Origin: Bacteroidota bacterium
GTDB taxonomy: Bacteria; Bacteroidota; UBA10030; UBA6906
NCBI GenBank assembly: GCA_016844425.1
Contig: JAERML010000100.1
Coordinates: 1-10,641 of the forward strand
DNA: 10,641 nt
Direction: 5' to 3'
In this document: one piece after another, positions 7,224-10,641 of the stretch
Layout of the letters: every line of letters starts with the position of its first letter
How positions within the stretch are numbered: position 1 is the first letter of the stretch
The notes under the pieces: generated by a model
Told to the model about the DNA's origin: nothing
Databases searched by the model: none
What the model saw: only the letters and a program-made list of their open reading frames with translations
Translations under genes and position numbers: made by a program

Positions 7224-7945
7224 TTCCCATGCGGATTGAGACGACTGTCAGGATTCCCAATCGTGATGATCGTGAAATCCTCGCACCCTGTCCTCAAATT
7301 CGGTATCGTCCCAAATATCGCCTCTGGCGTGTCCCCTGCCTCGTCCACCACGATCAATATCCTCCGGGCATGCTGACCCCTGATGTTTGCCTCCGCCTTG
7401 TTCGTCTCCCCATCCCTCACCGCAATCGCCTTGATCGTGTTCTTCTCGTTCCCCTTCTCCACCTGCAACATCTTCTTCGAATCCACCATGTTCCCAATCT
7501 CAATCAGCCCCTTCACCCCAAATACCACCCCAAGATTCTCCCGCGCAGAGTTGTGGCATTTCCTGATGATCGGCCAGATCCTCGACCCCACCATCTCCCG
7601 CGTCGTGCTCGTCAATATCACGATCGACTCCCACGGCGCAGCCAGCCACCAGTGAAAGGCAAACACTCCCGCGCTGAATGTCTTCCCGGAACTCGCGCAT
7701 CCCACAAGATTCACGCTCCGAAATACCGTGCTCCCAATCTTGTGCGCGTAACTGTCCTCACAATACGCCCCCATCTGCCGCTCCAGCCACTCGTTCCACT
7801 CCAATCCAGGCATCGTCATCCGGATCATCTCCCGCAAATGGTAAAACCGACTCTCGCATTTCCCCGTCAGAAAACACCACTTCTCCACCTCCCACAAATT
7901 GTAGGCCGTCTCAGCCTCCAATCCATACTTCAATTTATGCCTCAC
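7151..7945 (-). CDS. terL: Large terminase, N-terminal ATPase part (ends at frameshift)
   Basis: The 264-residue frame is the packaging-motor ATPase of the large terminase. Walker A is GCASSGKT at 82-89, Walker B ILIVVDEAGD at 196-205 with catalytic E202, and the coupling motif ITIGNP follows at 227-232. It then ends prematurely at TGA (7153-7151), directly after AAA-GGG-GGG, before any nuclease domain. The nuclease continues in the -1 frame. The GTG start at 7945 overlaps the previous stop as GTGA, consistent with translational coupling. The distance from TIGNP to the GEWAPDG block in the second half is only about 45 residues. From memory of related terminases I would expect a longer link including an SPN-type segment, so a small deletion may accompany the shift. 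Confidence 0.88.
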   Translation of the reverse strand: MRHKLKYGLEAETAYNLWEVEKWCFLTGKCESRFYHLREMIRMTMPGLEWNEWLERQMGAYCEDSYAHKIGSTVFRSVNLVGCASSGKTFSAGVFAFHWWLAAPWESIVILTSTTREMVGSRIWPIIRKCHNSARENLGVVFGVKGLIEIGNMVDSKKMLQVEKGNEKNTIKAIAVRDGETNKAEANIRGQHARRILIVVDEAGDTPEAIFGTIPNLRTGCEDFTIITIGNPDSRLNPHGKCCEPAHGFGSRKAGVTTWKTKGG

Positions 7946-8340
7946 CGCACACCCTTCACATAACGATCCAGTATCCGGTTGACCTCTTCCGGCTTGCCAA
8001 TCAGCATGTCCACAAACTCAGGCTCCCATACCGTCACCTTCCGATAATGCCGGCACACCAACTCCGCAAACGCCTGCGTCAGCCCAGCAAGTTTCTCCCG
8101 CGCCACCTTCTCGCTCCCCTCATTCCACGCCCCCATAAACCGCAACCGCTGTGTCGCATAAGCCGCCTTCCCAATCCGCTCCCGCAACCGGTTCTTCTCC
8201 TCGTGATAATCCGCGCACCGGTCGCACGACAGCAGCGGAAGCCAGTGCTCCATCTTGAACATCGCGAAAACCTCCGCGGTGCAATCCGAGCTGGTTGTCC
8301 CCTCGGCGGAGCAGAATTTGCAGTTGTAGGAAATCGTCAT
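7942..8340 (-). CDS. Small cysteine-motif protein between helicase loader and large terminase
   Basis: The 132-residue product has two CxxC pairs, C7-x2-C10 and C39-x2-C42, with a further C20, which should form a zinc-binding knuckle at the N-terminus. The rest is mainly charged helix (RLRERIGKAAYATQRLRFMG, then VAREKLAGLTQAFAELVCR) and ends with PEEVNRILDRYVKG. No known family is recognised. It starts one base after the helicase loader's stop (TGA-C-ATG) and overlaps the large terminase start as GTGA. That slot is often taken by a small terminase subunit, which recognises the packaging site, but the sequence shows no helix-turn-helix that I can defend. A replication accessory role, matching the cysteine motif of the upstream loader, is equally possible. 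Confidence 0.75.
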   Translation of the reverse strand: MTISYNCKFCSAEGTTSSDCTAEVFAMFKMEHWLPLLSCDRCADYHEEKNRLRERIGKAAYATQRLRFMGAWNEGSEKVAREKLAGLTQAFAELVCRHYRKVTVWEPEFVDMLIGKPEEVNRILDRYVKGVR

Positions 8341-8341
8341 G

Positions 8342-9121
8342 TCAACTTGAGCACCGAATCGTAAAACACGACTCCCTCATCCGTCGCAGCAACGCCGGTC
8401 CCCGATCCGCGCTCAACCTCGTTTCCAGCGTGCTCCCAGAGTCGTTGATCGTCACAATGACCGGCAGCTCCCATTCCATCCGCTCATCGACAACATTGAA
8501 AATCAGCTCCTCAACCCGCTCAGTCGCCTTCGCTTTGAACACATCGTCCAAAAGCAGCAGCTTCACCCTGCACAATTCGTCGGCGAACTTTCCCGCCGCA
8601 TCATCGCCCGCCATCAGCAGCGACGGATACCGGGAAAGGCTCAATGCCGTCAAGCATCGGAACGTGCGTCCATCCATGATCTCGCGCTTGCACACCTCCC
8701 AGGCAATCCTCGACTTCCCAGCCCCGGTCGGCCCGTAGAGCAACAACCCTCTCGGCCCATACTCCCATTCCAACGCACGATCCATCTTGTCCGGCCTCGG
8801 AAGCAGTTCGCGTCTCGTCCCACGGAACGCCAGTGGAATTTGTTCGAGCAGTTTCTCCTTCCGCCTCGCCGCCGCCGCGCACTGCTCCTCCAGCAATCGC
8901 TCTCTCTCCTTGCGCTCGCACCCTTCACACTTCACGTCCAGTGTGAACCTCTTCGGAGAACTCTCAGAGAGTTCCACCGGCTTCAGGCACAGGCAACACT
9001 TCCGGCTTCGGCTTGCGCTCAGGCAGGGGCTCTCCCCAGCCGGCATTGGGAGAATCCTCATTGTCTCCAGGTTTTGCCCGACTGAAATCAGGCCGGTTAC
9101 GTTGTTCATATCTCCTTTCAT
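8342..9121 (-). CDS. DnaC/IstB-like AAA+ ATPase, phage helicase loader
   Basis: The 259-residue product is an AAA+ ATPase of the DnaC/IstB type, which in phages loads the replicative helicase onto initiator-bound origin DNA. The N-terminal third has a four-cysteine motif (C42-x2-C45 and C65-x2-C68), likely zinc-binding and a candidate helicase or ssDNA contact. The ATPase core shows Walker A GPTGAGKS (130-137), Walker B LLLLDDV (188-194), sensor-1 VTIND (223-227) and an arginine-finger-like LLRRMRE (244-250). The frame overlaps the initiator gene's 3' end by 158 bases, an unusually long overlap. Starts at 9121 (ATG) and 9109 (ATG with GGAG only two bases away) are both possible; I give the longer. 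The IstB alternative (transposition helper) is unlikely because no transposase accompanies it. Confidence 0.87.
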   Translation of the reverse strand: MKGDMNNVTGLISVGQNLETMRILPMPAGESPCLSASRSRKCCLCLKPVELSESSPKRFTLDVKCEGCERKERERLLEEQCAAAARRKEKLLEQIPLAFRGTRRELLPRPDKMDRALEWEYGPRGLLLYGPTGAGKSRIAWEVCKREIMDGRTFRCLTALSLSRYPSLLMAGDDAAGKFADELCRVKLLLLDDVFKAKATERVEELIFNVVDERMEWELPVIVTINDSGSTLETRLSADRGPALLRRMRESCFTIRCSS

Positions 9122-9800
9122 CAAAATTTAACTTCCATGTCACCATCGCTTGCACCCACGACCTCATCGGCACCCTCCCCACCACCCACCCCTTCGACTC
9201 GTGATAACTGTGAAACTTCAGCGCCTCCATCTCCGGTAAACCAATCTTCACCGCCTCCAACTTCACCGCCTCCAATCCAGGCGCCTCAAACCGTACCCGC
9301 TCCCACTTCCTCCCACTTCCTCCACCCACACCCCCTTCCTTCTCCTGTACAGCTCCTGTACAGCTCCTGTACTTCTCCTTATCTGTAGTGTATTGATACA
9401 CTACCGCTAGGCTATCGCTAGCCTTACTAGATGATTCATCTTGACTATCCTTACCCTTGTGATACTCTATGCCTACCCTATGAAGACCGTGTGCTTTGAT
9501 AGCTTTGAAAATCGGCTTGTGCCTCGGACATGTCTCCGACAACTCCCCGTTCTGAAACATTATGAACTTGGGCATCAATACCTTACCACACCCAAGTGCC
9601 TCAAACCTGCTTTCAAGTTCGGCCAGGTGCTTTTCATCTATCAACTCCCCAACAACAAACGAAATCAACTGAAAGTCAACCTCGATAACCCCTGCGCAGT
9701 CGCACTTGTCCCGTAAATATCCCAACAAATGCTTCGCCGCAGGACTCAGCTTCCGATACCACGGATCATCCCACTTCCCTGTCTCCGTAAACCGCTTCAT
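8964..9800 (-). CDS. Phage replication initiator / replisome organiser-like protein
   Basis: The 278-residue product looks like a replisome organiser, the phage protein that binds the origin and recruits the helicase loader. The N-terminus (WDDPWYRKLSPAAKHLLGYL, 10-29, then a DxxxxISFVVGEL segment) resembles the winged-helix DNA-binding domain of such initiators. The C-terminal block at 196-226 (FHSYHESKGW, then PMRSWVQAMVTW) matches the conserved tail that ends many of them. Between them is a low-complexity linker (about 115-190) whose DNA is full of repeats. The ATG at 9800 is chosen because it forms ATGA with the previous stop and has GGAGG five bases upstream; ATGs further upstream would extend into low-complexity sequence. 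The adjacent DnaC-like gene supports the role. Which replication type it drives is not visible. Confidence 0.8.
   Translation of the reverse strand: MKRFTETGKWDDPWYRKLSPAAKHLLGYLRDKCDCAGVIEVDFQLISFVVGELIDEKHLAELESRFEALGCGKVLMPKFIMFQNGELSETCPRHKPIFKAIKAHGLHRVGIEYHKGKDSQDESSSKASDSLAVVYQYTTDKEKYRSCTGAVQEKEGGVGGGSGRKWERVRFEAPGLEAVKLEAVKIGLPEMEALKFHSYHESKGWVVGRVPMRSWVQAMVTWKLNFDERRYEQRNRPDFSRAKPGDNEDSPNAGWGEPLPERKPKPEVLPVPEAGGTL
9246..9275. repeat. Tandem 15-bp repeat inside the initiator gene
   Basis: CTTCACCGCCTCCAA occurs twice in perfect tandem on the plus strand and encodes LEAVK-LEAVK in the protein. It lies at the C-terminal side of the linker. Its CTTCACC core also appears in the upstream 21-bp array. 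Confidence 0.9.
9340..9383. repeat. 11-bp tandem repeat array inside the initiator gene
   Basis: On the plus strand, units beginning at 9340, 9351, 9362 and 9373 share the core CTCCTGTAC (the last one diverges after CTCCT). The 11-bp period is close to one helical turn, so the cores face the same side of the DNA. An 11-bp unit is not a whole number of codons, so it is not simply a protein repeat. This is a candidate iteron set for an origin inside the initiator gene. Confidence 0.85.
9385..9430. other. Palindrome cluster in the initiator linker, candidate origin core
   Basis: Directly after the 11-bp array there is a perfect inverted repeat with 9-bp arms (GTAGTGTAT and ATACACTAC around TG, 9385-9404). 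Then come two CGCTAG boxes 11 bp apart (9405 and 9416), a third CTAG at 9427, and a small stem GGCTA/TAGCC (9410-9423). The stretch to about 9480 is A/T-richer than its surroundings. Such a repeat-plus-palindrome-plus-A/T layout within an initiator linker is like lambda-type intragenic origins. Function is inferred. Confidence 0.5.
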
Positions 9801-9997
9801 GTACACCTCCATACCCTCACCTGCCCGTTCTCCTTCCTCCGCACCGCCTCCTTCCCGTGGTTCTCCAACCACACCGTCAATGCCGCCGCTGTCGCCACGT
9901 CCACCAAAAAACTCTCCCCTACCACCATCCCCTTCATCTCTCCTGTCACCCTCTTCTGCGGCCTCCGCCGTACAGGCATCTTAATCTCAGAATTCAT
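9797..9997 (-). CDS. Small conserved-looking phage protein upstream of the initiator
   Basis: The 66-residue product starts MNSEIKMPVRRRPQKR and ends RRKENGQVRVWRCT. The GESFLV ... RRKENGQVRVWR pattern resembles short uncharacterised proteins that often precede replication genes in tailed phages; I know no assigned function. The N-terminus is strongly basic, and the middle (ATAAALTVWLENHG) is helical, so nucleic-acid binding is possible. Its stop overlaps the initiator's ATG as ATGA. The start is uncertain: the ATG at 9997 sits about eight bases after the -10 box, so its transcript would be nearly leaderless. Internal ATGs preceded by GGAGAG are alternatives. An open frame continues to an ATG at 10099 but would run through the promoter. 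Confidence 0.6.
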   Translation of the reverse strand: MNSEIKMPVRRRPQKRVTGEMKGMVVGESFLVDVATAAALTVWLENHGKEAVRRKENGQVRVWRCT

Positions 9998-10004
9998 ACC
10001 TACA

Positions 10005-10033
10005 TAAATACTCACACTGTAAAATAATGTCAA
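10005..10033 (-). promoter_or_regulatory. Predicted sigma-70-type promoter of the minus-strand operon
   Basis: A perfect TTGACA (10033-10028) is followed after 17 bases by TATTTA (10010-10005), a weak -10 box. It is the only good candidate upstream of the first gene. Predicted transcription start is near 9998, almost at the first ATG. Confidence 0.5.
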
Positions 10034-10073
10034 TAGAAAAATCCACTCGCCTCTCCCACTCACCCCACCAAAA

Positions 10074-10147
10074 TCCGCTTCACCCTCAAAATAATCCACT
10101 TCACCCCGCTTTTAGTCCACTTCACCCCTGAAAAAGTCCGCTTCACC
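10074..10147. repeat. Four 11-bp direct repeats at exact 21-bp spacing
   Basis: On the plus strand TCCRCTTCACC occurs at 10074, 10095, 10116 and 10137 (R = G, A, A, G), preceded each time by A/T-rich bases. The 21-bp spacing is two helical turns. A degraded fifth copy (10 of 13 matches) lies at 10054, one base out of register. The array is 40-110 bp upstream of the operon's -35 box. Candidate roles are iterons for the downstream initiator or binding sites for an activator or repressor. Confidence 0.85.
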
Positions 10148-10270
10148 ACTTTTCTCTTGATACCTCTCCCCTCAACCCCCTCACTCTATCTGACAACCCC
10201 CAGCTGCCTCGCGCCAGCGTTCCCTATCCCTCTACCATGCTCTCAGCTTCTATCGGAAAATCTTGAGACG
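10148..10270. other. Gene-free stretch with no recognised feature
   Basis: This pyrimidine-rich stretch on the plus strand links the repeat array to the inverted-repeat element. I see no convincing promoter, terminator, tRNA or coding frame. With 9998-10147 it makes the only intergenic region of the phage part. Confidence 0.6.
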
Positions 10271-10323
10271 GGTCTGATATAACGAACATGGGTGCCAAAG
10301 GGGGGACCACGGTCGCCGTCGCC
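10271..10323 (+). repeat. Left terminal inverted repeat
   Basis: Begins GGTCTGATATAACGAACATG. It matches the reverse complement of 10589-10641 at 52 of 53 positions; the first 39 are perfect, and the single mismatch is C versus T at 10310. TGATATAAC (10275-10283) resembles an extended -10 promoter box pointing inward. Confidence 0.9.
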
Positions 10324-10549
10324 CTCACCAGCGGACATCCGCTCGCTCGTCGGCGCGCTCGCCCAGGTCGTCGGTCTCGCCAGGACGGCGCACGGTCTCG
10401 ACCAGGTCGGGTCGATCAGCGTGAACCTGATGTCGCTGGGGCGCCCGGTGATCGAGCTAAAGCGCGCAGAGGCTTTAGAAGCCTCTGAGCCGACGCCTAA
10501 CACGTTGATTACCAACGCTAGCGAGCCGACGCCCGACCAGAGTTGCTAA
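10292..10549 (+). CDS. Short hypothetical frame inside the inverted-repeat element
   Basis: The 85-codon frame starts with GTG within the left terminal repeat and ends inside the attC-like palindrome. The middle (DIRSLVGALAQVVGLARTAHGLDQVGS, with VNLMSLGRPVIELKR after it) has a plausible helix-strand alternation. The tail carries ASEPTP twice, 12 residues apart, from an 11-bp DNA repeat. An ATG at 10288 opens a different frame of 66 codons, Arg/Pro-rich and less protein-like. No family is recognised, there is no ribosome site, and the frame may be chance in G/C-rich DNA. A cassette gene whose stop lies in the recombination site would look like this, which is why it is listed. Confidence 0.3.
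   Translation: MPKGGPRSPSPSPADIRSLVGALAQVVGLARTAHGLDQVGSISVNLMSLGRPVIELKRAEALEASEPTPNTLITNASEPTPDQSC
10467..10487. other. Perfect 9-bp hairpin in the element
   Basis: CAGAGGCTT and AAGCCTCTG flank a TAG centre. There is no T-run on either side, so it is not a typical intrinsic terminator. Confidence 0.7.
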
Positions 10550-10562
10550 CAAGTTGTTAAGC
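10495..10562 (+). other. attC-like imperfect palindrome
   Basis: It opens with GCCTAAC (fits RYYYAAC) and closes with GTTAAGC (fits GTTRRRY), the R-box consensus pair of integron attC sites, 68 bp apart. Folding pairs 7 of the first 8 positions, then an unpaired 2-base spacer, then TTG/CAA and further pairs to about 10519/10539, with one extrahelical base (10513). The L-box pairing is weaker than in classical sites and no integrase is present. Confidence 0.35.
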
Positions 10563-10588
10563 ATCCTTTCCTCGGCGGCGGCGGCGAC

Positions 10589-10641
10589 GGCGACGGCGAC
10601 CATGGTCCCCCCTTTGGCACCCATGTTCGTTATATCAGACC
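10589..10641 (-). repeat. Right terminal inverted repeat
   Basis: Mirror of the left repeat, with the same inward extended -10-like box. Inside it the sequence continues as GGC/GAC triplets (10574-10600), while the left arm diverges, so the identity stops at about 53 bp. Confidence 0.9.

Larger units (their letters stand above)
10271..10641. mobile_element. 371-bp element bounded by inverted repeats (MITE-like or cassette-like)
   Basis: Terminal inverted repeats of 53 bp enclose about 265 bp with no transposase. The interior is G/C-rich and differs in composition from the neighbouring phage DNA. It holds a short plus-strand frame, a 9-bp hairpin and a 68-bp imperfect palindrome. The window ends at the outer base of the right repeat, so a target-site duplication cannot be tested. 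I do not recognise the insertion-sequence family. A foldback assembly artefact is less likely because the arms differ internally. Confidence 0.65.

Noticed and set aside
8342..9121. DnaC-like ATPase as the IstB helper of an IS21-type element
   Set aside because: There is no IstA transposase or IS21 end nearby, and it overlaps a replisome-organiser-like gene in a phage operon.
9797..10099. Extended 100-codon version of the first operon gene with a membrane-like segment
   Set aside because: The extension runs through the TTGACA/TATTTA promoter and into the repeat array, and the conserved-looking part begins after the ATG at 9997.
10054..10147. The repeat array as a CRISPR
   Set aside because: Repeats are only 11 bp with constant 10-bp gaps, and no cas genes are near; phased binding sites fit better.
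10467..10487. Hairpin as an intrinsic terminator
   Set aside because: No T-run follows on either strand.
10243..10515. Minus-strand 90-codon frame across the left end of the inverted-repeat element
   Set aside because: It crosses the element boundary and both repeats without any motif or ribosome site; probably chance in G/C-rich DNA.
10271..10641. Inverted repeats as a simple assembly foldback
   Set aside because: The arms carry an internal mismatch and diverge after 53 bp around a unique interior, which a foldback would not produce; still to be confirmed with reads.

Overview
The window looks like a fragment of a tailed-phage genome or prophage from an unidentified bacterial host. Positions 1 to about 10,000 hold one minus-strand operon in which almost every gene overlaps or abuts the next (ATGA, GTGA and TGA-n-ATG junctions). 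The last 371 bases are a separate element bounded by inverted repeats. I cannot name the host: there is no rRNA, tRNA or strongly diagnostic host gene.

In transcription order (right to left), the operon opens at a control region at 10,000-10,150. This region has a TTGACA / 17 bp / TATTTA promoter and, upstream of it, four copies of an 11-bp motif spaced exactly 21 bp apart. Next come a 66-aa conserved-looking small protein, a replisome-organiser-like initiator, a DnaC/IstB-type AAA+ helicase loader with a cysteine motif, and a 132-aa cysteine-motif protein in the slot where a small terminase is often found. The linker of the initiator gene is packed with tandem repeats and palindromes, which suggests an intragenic replication origin like those of lambda-type phages.

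Packaging genes follow. The large terminase is split into an ATPase half and a nuclease half by a -1 shift at AAAGGGGGG-TGA, possibly with an additional internal deletion. A 948-aa portal-like protein follows, carrying an N-terminal zinc ribbon and a Gln/Lys-rich C-terminal coiled coil.

The left third (1-3459) is not a standard head module. It encodes a SnoaL/NTF2-like protein, a five-bladed beta-propeller protein of the GH43/GH130-like superfamily, a class I SAM methyltransferase, and two tandem paralogous GT25-like glycosyltransferases. A gene that runs off the left edge comes last. This reads as a glycan-handling and methylation cassette directly behind the portal. It could decorate the virion or modify host or phage glycans, but the sequence does not say which.

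At the right end, 10271-10641 is bounded by 53-bp inverted repeats (first 39 bp perfect). It contains a short plus-strand reading frame and a 68-bp imperfect palindrome that carries both R-box consensus motifs of an integron attC site. The sequence stops exactly at the outer end of the right repeat, as expected if a contig broke at a multi-copy repeat.
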